A stretch of 64,000 bases of DNA from Brevundimonas sp. (GCA_003248965.1 QFQU01000016.1:1-64000); one strand, 5' to 3'. Counted from the first letter of the stretch, positions 51,553 to 60,777 are shown. A program made the numbers and translations. Notes: generated by a model from the letters alone, not told the origin.

Positions 51553-51940
51553 AGGGCCGCCGGACGTTGGCGGCAGGGACGACCGCCTCCTGTCCTGGGA
51601 CCAGGTGGAACGGATCGCCAGCATCAGCCGGTCGACCGCCTGGCGCATGGAGCGGGATGGCGAGTTCCCGCGCCGCGTCCGCGTGTCGCCCGGCCGCGTC
51701 GGTTGGTGGGAGAGCGAACTGACCCAGTGGAAGCGGAGCCGGTCAGGCGAGGTCCCGCCGCCCCCGCCGCGCAAGGGCGCCCGCGCGCCGCGGTTGCCGG
51801 GGATGCCGCGCTCCATGCCGCGTCCGGGTTCCGGATCGGAGCCCGCGCCAAACCTCCCGGTCGCGGCCCCTGCGCTTACGCCCAGGAAGCGTCGGCGTCG
51901 GCCGGCTGACCCCGGGGCCCAGATCGACTTCGGGTTCTGA
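51539..51940 (+). CDS. AlpA-like helix-turn-helix protein
   Basis: A protein of 133 residues. The N terminus (LLSWDQVERIASISRSTAWRMERDGEFPRRVRVSPGRVGWWESELTQW) is the AlpA/phage-regulatory helix-turn-helix. The C-terminal part is Pro/Arg-rich and ends DFGF. AlpA relatives activate excision genes or regulate element functions. The ATG lies within the end of the preceding gene. It is the last gene before a 180-bp gap and marks the probable right end of the transfer block. Confidence 0.78.
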   Translation: MTGDEGPPDVGGRDDRLLSWDQVERIASISRSTAWRMERDGEFPRRVRVSPGRVGWWESELTQWKRSRSGEVPPPPPRKGARAPRLPGMPRSMPRPGSGSEPAPNLPVAAPALTPRKRRRRPADPGAQIDFGF

Positions 51941-52122
51941 GACGCGCTTGACCGGCGCCGCCTGCCCGTCCGGTCGAGGCGGCGACCGACCAGGCGGGTC
52001 GGCAGGCTTGCCGGCGTTTTGCAATGGGTCGCGCATTGCTCCATGGCGGCTTCTGCACGACAATCGTCCGAATCAGGCAGACAAAGGACTTGCCGCATTT
52101 CTCGGGGGGAACCACGCACGCC
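51941..52122. other. Gap between the transfer block and darT
   Basis: 182 bases. No terminator hairpin with T run, attachment-type repeat or tRNA is evident. The darT promoter should lie in it; GGGGGA (52103-52108) is the ribosome site. Confidence 0.35.
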
Positions 52123-52767
52123 ATGCCTGCGCCGGCACGCCCGAAAATCTATCACATCACCCACATGGACAACCTGCCGACGATCATCGGCCAAGGCGGG
52201 CTGTTCAGCGACGCCCGGATGATCGCCGCCGGCGGCCCGGTCACCGCCATCGGCATGGCCTCGATCAAGGCGCGGCGCCTGGGCCTTCCGGTGCGCTGCC
52301 ATCCTGGCGATACGGTCGGCCAGTATGTCCCGTTCTATTTTTGTTCTAGATCGGTGATGCTCTATCTGCTACATCGGGGCAATCATCCCGAGGTCAACTA
52401 CCGCGGCGGCCAGGAACCGATCGTCCACTTGGAGGCCGACCTGCGCACGGTGGTGGACTGGGCGCAGGCTCACGGGCGGCGCTGGGCGTTCACCTTGTCG
52501 AATGCAGGCGCCTACTATGCGGAGTTTCGCGACAGCCTCGAGGCGCTCGACGAAATCCGTTGGGACGCGGTGATGTCCAATGCCTGGTCCGCCGCCGAGG
52601 TTCGGGAAGGCAAGCAGGCCGAGTTTCTCCTGCACGACAGCGTCCCGTGGGATCTGGTGGAACGGATCGGGGTGGTGAACCAGCCCGTCAAGCTGGCGGT
52701 GGAGGCCCGATTGCGCGGCGCCGCCCACGCGCCGCGCGTCGACCTGCAGCCGACGTGGTATTACTAG
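52123..52767 (+). CDS. darT: DarT, DNA ADP-ribosyltransferase toxin
   Basis: A protein of 214 residues. KIYHITHMDNLPTII at the start, Arg51 (SIKARRLGLPV), YVPFYFCSRSVMLYLL and Glu167 (KQAEFLLHDSVPW) match DarT. DarT adds ADP-ribose to thymidines in single-stranded DNA and blocks replication. The partner gene darG follows at nine bp. The ATG at 52123 has GGGGGA upstream; a longer frame to 52024 begins with unlike sequence. DarTG systems are known to protect against phage. This pair lies just beyond the transfer genes. Confidence 0.92.
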   Translation: MPAPARPKIYHITHMDNLPTIIGQGGLFSDARMIAAGGPVTAIGMASIKARRLGLPVRCHPGDTVGQYVPFYFCSRSVMLYLLHRGNHPEVNYRGGQEPIVHLEADLRTVVDWAQAHGRRWAFTLSNAGAYYAEFRDSLEALDEIRWDAVMSNAWSAAEVREGKQAEFLLHDSVPWDLVERIGVVNQPVKLAVEARLRGAAHAPRVDLQPTWYY

Positions 52768-52776
52768 GGGGGAGCG

Positions 52777-53832
52777 ATGATCACATTCACCAGCGGCGAC
52801 ATCCTGAAGTCGGGCGCCGAGGCGCTCGTCAACACCGTCAACTGCGTCGGCGTCATGGGCCGGGGCGTCGCGCTGCAATTCAAGAACGCGTTCCAGGACA
52901 ATTATGAGGCCTATGCGCGGGCGTGCGAAGCGCAGGAGGTCCAGCCGGGCCGGATGTTCGTCTATGAGCGCCATCGCCTGGATACGCCGCGCTTCATCAT
53001 CAATTTTCCGACCAAACGCCACTGGCGCGGCAAGAGCCGGATGGAGGACATCGACGCCGGCCTGATCGACCTGATTCGCGTGATCCGCGAGCGGAAGATC
53101 CGGTCGATCGCCATTCCGCCGCTCGGCAGCGGCCTGGGCGGACTGGATTGGCGTCAGGTGCGGCCGCGCATCGAGCAAGCCCTGCAGGCTGTCCCGGATG
53201 TCGAGGTCATCGTCTACGAGCCGGGCGGCGCGCCCGCGGCCGACGCGATGTCGAGGTCGCGCGCGGCGCCGGCGATGTCGCCGGGCCGCGCGGCGCTGGT
53301 CGGGCTGGTCGACCGATATCTCAACGGCCTGCTGGACCCGTTCGTCAGCCTGCTCGAGGTCCACAAGCTGATGTACTTCATGCAGGAAGCCGGCGAACCG
53401 CTGAAGCTGCGCTACGCCAAGGCCTTTTACGGGCCCTACGCCGAGAACCTCCGGCATGTGCTGCGCGAGGTCGAAGGCCACTATCTGTCCGGCTACGCCG
53501 ATGGCGGCGACGCGCCGACCAAACGGCTCGAGCTGGTGCCCGGCGCGGTCGTCGACGCCCAGGCCAAGCTCAAGGACGCCCCCGAGACGCAGGCGCGCTT
53601 CGAGCGCGTGACCGATCTGGTCGAGGGCTTCGAGTCGCCGTTCGGCCTGGAGCTTCTGGCGACGGTGCACTGGGTCGCGACCCGGCTGGACGCCGGAAGC
53701 GCGGACGCGGCGGTGTCCGAGACCTATGCCTGGGGCGAGCGCAAGCGCCAGTTCTCGCCCGAGCAGGTGCGGCTGGCCTATGACGTCCTGCAGGACAAGG
53801 GCTGGTTGGCGTCGCGGCCGCTGGCGGCCTGA
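52777..53832 (+). CDS. darG: DarG, macrodomain DNA ADP-ribosylglycohydrolase antitoxin
   Basis: A protein of 351 residues. The N-terminal macrodomain (ITFTSGDILKSGAEALVNTVNCVGVMGRGVALQF, PPLGSGLGGLDW) removes ADP-ribose from DNA. A C-terminal domain of about 180 residues (FVSLLEVHKLMYFMQEAGEPLKLRYAKAFYGPYA) is the DarG type that binds and inhibits DarT. GGGAG lies ahead of the ATG. The stop overlaps the next gene's start (TGATG), so that gene is in the darTG operon. Confidence 0.94.
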   Translation: MITFTSGDILKSGAEALVNTVNCVGVMGRGVALQFKNAFQDNYEAYARACEAQEVQPGRMFVYERHRLDTPRFIINFPTKRHWRGKSRMEDIDAGLIDLIRVIRERKIRSIAIPPLGSGLGGLDWRQVRPRIEQALQAVPDVEVIVYEPGGAPAADAMSRSRAAPAMSPGRAALVGLVDRYLNGLLDPFVSLLEVHKLMYFMQEAGEPLKLRYAKAFYGPYAENLRHVLREVEGHYLSGYADGGDAPTKRLELVPGAVVDAQAKLKDAPETQARFERVTDLVEGFESPFGLELLATVHWVATRLDAGSADAAVSETYAWGERKRQFSPEQVRLAYDVLQDKGWLASRPLAA

Positions 53833-55805
53833 TGGCGACCCATCGCGTTCAGCTTCAGGCCAAGCAGGACCACATCGAGACCGTCGTTCGCACGACGGAG
53901 CCGCTGCGCGCGATCGCCGAACTGGTTTAGAACGGATTCGACGCGGGCGCCACGCGCGTCCATGTCGAGTTTCGGCGTACGGCGCTGGGCGGCGTCGACG
54001 AGATCATCGTCAACGACGACGGCGAGGGGATCAGCGCGGACCGCGCGGACCGGGATTTCGGACAACTCGGCGAATCCTGGAAACGCTCCGCCGCGCCGAG
54101 CGGCCGCGCCTATCACGGCAAGGAGGGACGGGGTCGGCTGCGGTTCTTCTCCCTGGCCGACCGCGCCCGCTGGACCTCGCGATACGCGAGCGAGGACGGT
54201 CTCAAACAGCTGTCGATCGACATCCGCGCCGAATCCATCGAGACCGCCGAGATCGGCGACCCGGAGCCGGCGGTCGGCGCCCCGGGCGTTTCGGTGTCGT
54301 TGCATCCGCTGAAACAGAACCTCGACGCCCTCGTCACCGACGAGCAGCGCCGGCAGTTCACCGCCATCTTCGCCCAGTATCTGAAGCTCTACCCGCAGCT
54401 GGAGCTCTGGTACGACGGCGCCCGGATCGATCCGTCGACGGCGATCGCCGACGCCGTCTCTCTCGTCCTGCCGCCCATCGTCGGCAGGGACCGGACGATC
54501 CGCGACGTGAAGCTCGACATCGTCGAATGGTCGACGCCGATCGACAGCCGCAAGATCCACTTCTGCGGCGACAACGGCATTGTGCTCGGCTCGCAGCCGG
54601 CGCGCATCAATGCGCCAGACTTCGCCTTCTCGATCTACGCGACCTCCAGCTTCTTCGTCGAACTCGCCGCCGACAACCTGCTCGAACTGGAGCTGACCGA
54701 CGGCGATTTCGCCAGGGTCGTGGAGGCGGTCCGCGATCAGTCGCAGGCGCACTTCCGCAGACGCGGCCACGAGCGGGCCGGACGCCTGATCGAGGAGCTC
54801 AAGGCCGCGGGAGCCTATCCCTACGAGGGGGACCCGACCGATACGCTTCAGCAGCGGGAGCGGGACGTGTTCGACATGGCGACCTACGCCGTGTCCAACT
54901 ACTCCAAGGAGTTCCGCAAGGCCGACACCGGCCTGAAGCGCATGACCCTGACCCTGCTGCGTGAGGCGCTGCGGCACAACCCGGACTCGCTGACCCAGAT
55001 CCTGCACGCCGTGGTGGGACTCCCCAAGGAGCGGCAGAACCAGTTCTCGGCCCTGCTCAAGAAGACCGAACTGTCCAACATCATCGCGGCGTCCAGCCTG
55101 ATCGCCGACCGGATCGCCTTCCTCCAGACGCTGCGCCAGGCCGTGTTCGACACCGACGGCAAGAAGGTCATTCGCGAACGCGGCGGCCTGGACCTGCTGG
55201 TGCGGGACAACACCTGGATTTTCGGCGAGCAGTTTCACCTCGCGGTTCCCGAAGCGGGCCTGACCAAGGTGATGCAACGGGTCTCGGAGGACCTGGGCGG
55301 GAAGCGCGCCGGCGGGCGGGTCACCAAGCCGGACGGTCGCACCGGCCGGGTCGACCAGTTGCTCGGCCGCAGCATCCCCGGGCCCCATCAGGAAAGACGG
55401 GAGTATCTGATCGTGGAGCTCAAGCGGCCCTCGGCCAAGGCCGATCGCAAGATGCTCAACCAGATTTCCGACTACGCCTTGGCCCTCGCCGGCGCGCCCG
55501 ACTTCCGGCACACCGACACGCGGTGGAACTTCTTCCTGGTCGTGGGCGAATACGACGACATCGTCGGACAGGCGATCACACAGGAAGGACGCGAGATCGG
55601 CATCGCCGTGCGACAGCCCAACTATACGGTGTGGGTGCGGTGCTGGGGCGAAATCCTCCGCGAATGCGACGCCCGGCTGCAGTACATCCAGGACCACCTG
55701 AAGGTCGAGATTTCCGACGAGGAGATCGCCAGCCGGCTTCGGGCCTTGCAGACAAGCTTCGGCCGGGAGGCCGGCGACGACCCCGAGACCTCGCCGGGGT
55801 CCTGA
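53832..55805 (+). pseudogene. GHKL ATPase/PD-(D/E)XK-like nuclease gene interrupted by an amber codon
   Basis: A 657-codon frame overlapping darG (TGATG), with TAG at codon 33 (53928-53930). It otherwise reads as a GHKL ATPase: ELV-stop-NGFDAGA (N box, with the Asn right after the stop), IIVNDDGEGIS, HGKEGRGRLRFFSLAD. A helical middle follows, and a C-terminal part with VDQLLGRSIP, YLIVELKRPSAK and LNQISDYALAL that fits a PD-(D/E)XK fold (Asp, Glu-x-Lys). The rest is intact, so the TAG is either a recent mutation (CAG or GAG to TAG), read through by a suppressor, or an error in the sequence. A restart at the ATG 54294 would lose the N box. Confidence 0.75.
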
Positions 55806-55879
55806 CCTACGACTGGCGCTTTCAGCCAGCGGGTTCGTCGTTTCCAACTGCGCCGCCTCGGCTGCGCGCGCGATCCGCT

Positions 55880-56707
55880 CTAGTCGAGCGCGACGGCCTG
55901 CGGCCGAGCGGCGCGGAACTGGGGCCAGGCTTCGCCGAGCACCTTGATCGCCGAGCGGAAGAACAGGAGGGCGATGACGCCGCCGACGAGGATGTCGGGC
56001 CAGCCCGCGTTGAACCAGGCCACTCCGCCCGCCGCGATCAACACGCCGGTGTTGGCGATGACGTCGTTGCGCGAGCACTCGAAGGTGCTCGACAGGTTCA
56101 CGTCGCGGTTCCGGAACCGGTAGAGCATTGCGAGGCAGGCCAGGTTCGCGACCAGGGCGATCGCGCCGAACACGCCCATGGTCTCGGCGGTCGGGGTGAT
56201 GTCGCCCATCAGCTTGCGGACCACTTCCACAAAGACCCAGATTCCGAAGGCGGCGATGACTGCGGCCTTCACGAGCGCCGCTCCGGCGCGCCAGCGCAGG
56301 CTGCGCTTCAGGGCGTAGAGGCTTAGCCCGTAGACAAGGGCGTCGCCGAGCATGTCGACGGAATCGGCCATCAGGGCGGTGGACCGCGCGAACAGTCCCG
56401 CCCCGAACTCGGCGAAGAACATCAGCAGATTGATCACCAGCACGATGACCAGCACGCGCCGGACGTCGGCGTGCTCACCCAGCGCGGCGATCTCGTCGCC
56501 CTTGGCGGAACAGCAGTCATCGCCCGCGAAATGGGTCTGGGCCGGGACGATGGGCGCGGCCGTGACGAAGGACGGCGTGGACGCGCAGGGGGTCGGCCCG
56601 GCGCAGCACCCCGCCGCCGCCGAAGCGGACGCCGGCTCCAGGACGCTCTGGCTCGAACAGGTCGGGCCGACCTCGTCGGACGTCGGAGGGGAGCAGCAGT
56701 CTTTCAT
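55880..56707 (-). CDS. Cation diffusion facilitator-type metal transporter with Cys-rich N terminus
   Basis: A protein of 275 residues. The N terminus is Cys-rich (KDCCSPP, AAGCCAGPTPC, GDDCCSAKG), probably binding metal in the cytoplasm. About six membrane helices follow, with ALMADSVDMLGDALVYG as the CDF metal-site helix. It has no C-terminal CDF domain. It should export a divalent metal such as Zn, Cd or Co by proton antiport. The ATG at 56707 is chosen because it begins the Cys-rich arm; the frame runs open to 56839. It is divergent from a MerR-type gene with a MerR-type promoter between. Confidence 0.88.
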   Translation of the reverse strand: MKDCCSPPTSDEVGPTCSSQSVLEPASASAAAGCCAGPTPCASTPSFVTAAPIVPAQTHFAGDDCCSAKGDEIAALGEHADVRRVLVIVLVINLLMFFAEFGAGLFARSTALMADSVDMLGDALVYGLSLYALKRSLRWRAGAALVKAAVIAAFGIWVFVEVVRKLMGDITPTAETMGVFGAIALVANLACLAMLYRFRNRDVNLSSTFECSRNDVIANTGVLIAAGGVAWFNAGWPDILVGGVIALLFFRSAIKVLGEAWPQFRAARPQAVALD

Positions 56708-56741
56708 CGGAGCGAGCCTTGCCGGAAACGTGTCGGCCGCC

Positions 56742-56772
56742 GATATACGATCTATAGTCCCTATAGGTTCAA
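56742..56772 (-). promoter_or_regulatory. MerR-type promoter and operator of the transporter
   Basis: On the minus strand TTGAAC (-35) and TATATC (-10) are separated by 19 bases, the overlong spacer that MerR activators correct. The spacer contains CTATAG-GGA-CTATAG, a dyad of palindromic halves resembling known Cd/Pb/Zn MerR operators. Confidence 0.82.
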
Positions 56773-56777
56773 GGCCT

Positions 56778-57224
56778 GTGACAGAGAGATTTTCGATCGG
56801 CGAGCTTGGGCGGCGCACGGGCTGCAAGGTGGTCACCATCCGCTACTACGAGCAGATCGGTCTATTGGACGCGCCGGAACGCGGGGAGGGCGGCCACCGC
56901 GTCTATGAGCGGGCGCATCTGGACCGGCTGTCCTTCATCCGACGCGCCCGTGATCTCGGCTTCTCGCACGACGACATCCGCAGCCTGCTGACGCTGTCCA
57001 CCGGGCCTGCCGCCGGTCCGTGCCAGGCGGTCGATCATGTGGCGGCGGCTCATCTGGACGCGGTGCGGGCCAAGATCTCGGATCTTCGGCGCCTGGAACT
57101 GATCCTTGTCTCGGTGCTCGACCAGTGTGGGCGGACGACGGTCGAAGCCTGCTGCGTGCTCGACGCCCTGAGAGCGCCGTCCGCTGAGGATGGCGTGCGC
57201 CCTGCCTTTGTTACCACCGTTTGA
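56778..57224 (+). CDS. MerR-family metal-responsive regulator (CadR/PbrR/ZntR type)
   Basis: A protein of 148 residues from a GTG start. FSIGELGRRTGCKVVTIRYYEQIGLL is the MerR winged helix, and a long dimerisation helix follows. Cys residues lie in GPCQAVDH and in the C-terminal VEACCVLDAL; these fit the metal loops of Cd/Pb/Zn-sensing members. It should activate the divergent transporter by remodelling its 19-bp spacer. Confidence 0.92.
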   Translation: MTERFSIGELGRRTGCKVVTIRYYEQIGLLDAPERGEGGHRVYERAHLDRLSFIRRARDLGFSHDDIRSLLTLSTGPAAGPCQAVDHVAAAHLDAVRAKISDLRRLELILVSVLDQCGRTTVEACCVLDALRAPSAEDGVRPAFVTTV

Positions 57225-57267
57225 CCGTCACCAGGTCTGAGTGAGGGGTCGTGCGGCCGCAGCCGCC

Positions 57268-57744
57268 TTACGCGCCGTTGTGTCGTCCGAAGGGGCGCGT
57301 CGAGCCGTCCGCGAGGATCAGGAGAGTGACATAGGGCTCTCGGCCGGCGGCCTCCATGCCGGGCGATCCGGCCGGCATGCCGGGCGCAGTCAGGGCGCGC
57401 GCGGCGGGGGCCTCGCGCAGGAGCCGTTCGACATCCGACGCCGGCACATGGCCTTCGATCGCGTAGCGGCCGACCACGCCGGTGTGGCACGACGCGAGGC
57501 GGTCCGGAATCCCGTGACGGGCCCGGATCGGGGCGAGGTCTTCGAGGTCGACCACGCGCGCCGTCCAGCCGGCGCCGCGCATGTGTGCGACCCAGCCGCC
57601 GCAGCAGCCGCACCAGGGCGTCTTGTAGACGGTGATCTGCCGCGCGACCCGACCGGGGGTCTGCGCCAGGGCGAGGGGCGGGAGGGCGGCGGCCGCCAGA
57701 CCCGTGACAAGCGCGGCGCGGCGGGTGAGACGAAGAGAGGACAT
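57268..57744 (-). CDS. DUF411 metal-binding periplasmic protein
   Basis: A protein of 158 residues. LRLTRRAALVTGLAAAALPPLALAQ looks like a twin-arginine signal peptide. ITVYKTPWCGCCGGWVAHMRGAGW is the thioredoxin-like DUF411 core with a CxCC motif. MPAGSPGME at the end is the usual Met-rich segment. DUF411 proteins accompany copper or other metal resistance genes and are thought to bind metal in the periplasm. Confidence 0.87.
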   Translation of the reverse strand: MSSLRLTRRAALVTGLAAAALPPLALAQTPGRVARQITVYKTPWCGCCGGWVAHMRGAGWTARVVDLEDLAPIRARHGIPDRLASCHTGVVGRYAIEGHVPASDVERLLREAPAARALTAPGMPAGSPGMEAAGREPYVTLLILADGSTRPFGRHNGA

Positions 57745-57895
57745 GGCGGCTCCTGCGGACGGACCTGATCCTAGCAGCGCGCCGGCTGCGTGCACGCGAC
57801 ATGTCGCCGCTGATCGGGGTCATAGGGCGTTCGGGAAGACCTGTGGACTATGTAACAGATTGCCTCCTCTGGAGAACGGAAGTAACGAGCGCGCG

Positions 57896-58240
57896 ATGAC
57901 CTCGTCGATGACGACATGGGCGAAGCTGATCGCGGCGATGACACTCGTCTTCGCCGCCTTCTTCTTCGCGCCCGCCGTCGACGCCGCGACCTGCATGCCG
58001 GAGCCCCCTGCGGCCCACGCCTTCGTCGATCACAATCCCGATGACGGCGACCACGGCGACCCGTCCGGGAGCCATGGCATCTGCGCCCACGGACATTGCC
58101 ACCATACCTCGACGGCGCGCACTCACGGCGTCGACGCCATCGCGCCGACGTTCGGCGAACTGCTGCTGCAAAGCGGCCGCCACGATGACGTCCAGGCCTC
58201 GGTCACGCCCGACGGCCTGAAGCGACCGCCCAGAGTCTGA
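57896..58240 (+). CDS. Small secreted His/Cys-rich protein before the Czc efflux genes
   Basis: A protein of 114 residues. A signal peptide (AKLIAAMTLVFAAFFFAPAVDA) is followed by a His/Asp-rich segment (HNPDDGDHGDPSGSHGICAHGHCHHTSTARTHG) and a short tail ending KRPPRV. The exported His/Cys cluster suggests binding of metal in the periplasm, near the efflux pump. GGAGAACGGAAG lies upstream; an ATG 12 bases later is also possible. Not a family I can name. Confidence 0.72.
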   Translation: MTSSMTTWAKLIAAMTLVFAAFFFAPAVDAATCMPEPPAAHAFVDHNPDDGDHGDPSGSHGICAHGHCHHTSTARTHGVDAIAPTFGELLLQSGRHDDVQASVTPDGLKRPPRV

Positions 58241-58297
58241 CCGAAGGCCTGCGCCCTTGCGGGCGCCTCTTCGTGATCAGAAATCTGGAAATGGAAC

Positions 58298-59551
58298 ATG
58301 TCTCCCACATCTCGCCGGCGACCGCGTCTCGCGGTCGGCTGCGCGGTTGCTGCGATCGCAGCGACTCTGGTCAGTCCCGCGTGGGCTGACCCCGCCCCGA
58401 CCTACGCCCAGCTGCTCGCGCAGCTCGGCCAGACGCCCGCCACCCTTGAGGCCGGCGCGAACCTCGACGCCGCGGAAGCCCGCGTGCGTCAGGCCCGTGT
58501 ACGCCCCAACCCCGTGCTCGGGCTCGATGTCGAGAACGCGTTCGGCTCCGGCCCCTTCTCGGGGATGGACAACGCCGACACGACCCTCGCGCTGAGCACG
58601 GACCTCGAGCTGTGGGGACGTCGCGCGAGCCGCATCGCCGCCGCGCGCGCCGAGGCCGGCGCCGTGGGCCTGCAGCGCGATCTGGCGGTGATCGACGCCG
58701 CCGGTCGCCTGGCCCTCGTCTATTCCGAAGCCGAGGCGGCGCAGCGCCGCGCGGCCCTGGCGGACGAGGTCCTGACCCTGACCCTGGCCGACGCCCGCGC
58801 CGCCCTGGCGCTGGTGGAGGAGGGGCGCGAGCCGCTCCTGCGCGGCATCCAGGGCGAGGCCGAGGCCGCGTCGTCCCGCGCCGCCCTCGACGAAGCCGTC
58901 GCCGAACGGGACGCCGCCTACGCTCGCCTCACGGCCGTGGCGATGATCCCGTCGCCCGTGACGCGCATCGACGCCAGCCTGCTGGACCAGGAGCCGACCG
59001 GGGTGGGCTCCGCGATCGACGACGCGCCCACCGTGCGCGTGGCCGAGGCCGAGCGAACGGCCGCCGAGCGCCGGATCGACGTGCAACGCGTCCAGGCCCG
59101 CCCGGACATCAACGCCAGCGTGGGCATTCGCCGCTTCGAGGCGGAGGACGCCACCGCCCTGACGTTCGGGATCAGCATGCCGCTGCCGCTGTTCGACCGG
59201 AACCGGGGGAACATCGAGGCGGCGCAGGCCGAGTTCAGGGCGGCCGACGCCCGCCTGATGTCGGCGCGGCAGGAGGCCCAGGCCGACCGGGCCGCCGCGG
59301 TGGCCCGCCTGGCCGCCTCGGTGAGTCGCGTGTCGGCCGCCGACGCCGGCGTCACCGCGGCCGAGGAAGCTTACCGCCTGTCGCGGATCGGCTTCGAGGC
59401 CGGTCGCATCTCCCAGGTCGAACTGCGCGTCACCCGAACCGCCCTCGTCAACGCGCGGTCCGCCGCGGTCGACGCCCGTCTCGCGCGCGTCCGCGCCGAG
59501 ATCGATCTCGCGCGCCTGGACGGCCGCGCCCCCTTCCAAGGAGCCCAGTGA
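58298..59551 (+). CDS. czcC: Outer-membrane efflux protein, CzcC-like (TolC family)
   Basis: A protein of 417 residues with a signal peptide (VGCAVAAIAATLVSPAWA). Two long heptad-like helical repeats (ANLDAAEARVRQARVRPNPVLGLDVENAFG and IEAAQAEFRAADARLMSARQEAQADRAAAVARL) mark the TolC/CzcC family. It forms the outer-membrane tunnel of the RND efflux pump. Its stop overlaps the start of the next gene (TGATG). Confidence 0.92.
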   Translation: MSPTSRRRPRLAVGCAVAAIAATLVSPAWADPAPTYAQLLAQLGQTPATLEAGANLDAAEARVRQARVRPNPVLGLDVENAFGSGPFSGMDNADTTLALSTDLELWGRRASRIAAARAEAGAVGLQRDLAVIDAAGRLALVYSEAEAAQRRAALADEVLTLTLADARAALALVEEGREPLLRGIQGEAEAASSRAALDEAVAERDAAYARLTAVAMIPSPVTRIDASLLDQEPTGVGSAIDDAPTVRVAEAERTAAERRIDVQRVQARPDINASVGIRRFEAEDATALTFGISMPLPLFDRNRGNIEAAQAEFRAADARLMSARQEAQADRAAAVARLAASVSRVSAADAGVTAAEEAYRLSRIGFEAGRISQVELRVTRTALVNARSAAVDARLARVRAEIDLARLDGRAPFQGAQ

Positions 59552-60765
59552 TGCGCAAGCGCACATCCAACAAGACCCTGCTCATCGGCGGCGTCGCCGC
59601 CCTGGTCGTTCTCGGTGGAGGCGGCCTCTGGCTGGCGACGCAACGGAACGACCCGGCGGCGACCCCGGCGGCGGAAGGCGAGGCCGGCCACGCCGAGGGC
59701 GAGGCGGGCCACGCGGAAGGCGAGGCCGGACATGCGGAAGAGGGCGAGGCGCCCGAGGGTCGGGTCGAGCTGACCGCCGCGCAAATCCAGGCGGCGGGCA
59801 TCACGGTCGTGAGCGTCGGCGGCGGCGGCGGCGGCGAAACCCGTCTCGCCGGCCGGGTCGAAGCCATGGTCGATTCCCGCGCGGCCGTCGCTGCGGCCGT
59901 GGGCGGACGGGTCGAGCACGTCCTCGTGGCGCCGGGCCAAAGCGTCCGCGCCGGACAACCGCTTGTCAGCGTGGTCAGCGGCGAAGCCGCCACCTTCCGC
60001 GCCGACGCCGATGCGGCGGCGGCTTCCGCGGAGGCCGCGCGTCAGGCGTATCAGCGGAATCGCAACCTGTCCGAACAGGGGGTGGTCGCCCGACAGGAAG
60101 TCGAGGCTTCCCGGGCTGAACTGCTCAGCGCCGAGGCGGCGACCCGCGCCGCCAGGGCCCGGTCCGCGGCCGCGGGCTCGCCGAACGCGTCCGGACGCCT
60201 GAGCGTCACCAGCCCGATCTCGGGGGTGGTCAGCAATGTGCAGGTCGGACCGGGCGGCTTCGTCGCCCAGGGCGGCGTGGTCGCGGAGGTGTCCAACCCG
60301 GCCCGCGTCGAAATGGTCTTCAACGCGCCGCCGGCGCTCGCCGCCAATGTCCGCGCCGGGTCGTCTATGCGCGTCACCGGCCCGAACGGGGAGTTCGACG
60401 CTGTCGTGACCGGCGTGGCCGCGGACGCGGGGCCGGGCGAAAGCGGGGCGACCGTCATCCGCGCCCGGCCTGTCGGCGCCACCCTGCCGCCGGCCGGCTC
60501 GGCCGTCACGGGCGCCGTTGTGACCGGGCAGTCCGCCGGCGGTCTGACGGTCCCCACGGAGGCGGTTCAGACCGTCGAGGGGAACACCGTGGTCTTCGTT
60601 CAGGTCCAGGGGGGCTTCCAGGCCACGCCGGTGCTCGCCGGACGTCAGGCGGCGGGCCGCACGGAGATCCTGCGCGGCCTCAACGGCAATGAGCGCATCG
60701 CCTCCGCCAACGCCTTCCTGCTCAAGGCCGAGATGGCCAAGGGCGAAGCCGAGCACGGCCACTAG
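59551..60765 (+). CDS. czcB: Membrane fusion protein, CzcB-like
   Basis: A protein of 404 residues. One N-terminal membrane anchor (LLIGGVAALVVLGGGGLW) is followed by three near-identical EGEAGHA repeats, His-bearing and probably metal-binding. The periplasmic adaptor follows: VEAMVDSRAAVAAAVGGRVEHVLVAPGQSVRAGQPLV is the lipoyl-like part. It bridges the RND pump and the outer-membrane channel. AAGGAG lies seven bases before the ATG. Confidence 0.93.
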   Translation: MRKRTSNKTLLIGGVAALVVLGGGGLWLATQRNDPAATPAAEGEAGHAEGEAGHAEGEAGHAEEGEAPEGRVELTAAQIQAAGITVVSVGGGGGGETRLAGRVEAMVDSRAAVAAAVGGRVEHVLVAPGQSVRAGQPLVSVVSGEAATFRADADAAAASAEAARQAYQRNRNLSEQGVVARQEVEASRAELLSAEAATRAARARSAAAGSPNASGRLSVTSPISGVVSNVQVGPGGFVAQGGVVAEVSNPARVEMVFNAPPALAANVRAGSSMRVTGPNGEFDAVVTGVAADAGPGESGATVIRARPVGATLPPAGSAVTGAVVTGQSAGGLTVPTEAVQTVEGNTVVFVQVQGGFQATPVLAGRQAAGRTEILRGLNGNERIASANAFLLKAEMAKGEAEHGH

Positions 60766-60777
60766 GGGAGGGATCGG

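Noticed and set aside
53778..56078. A 766-codon minus-strand frame across the amber-interrupted gene
   Set aside because: It covers parts of three genes on the other strand and has no recognisable domain; it does not explain the TAG.
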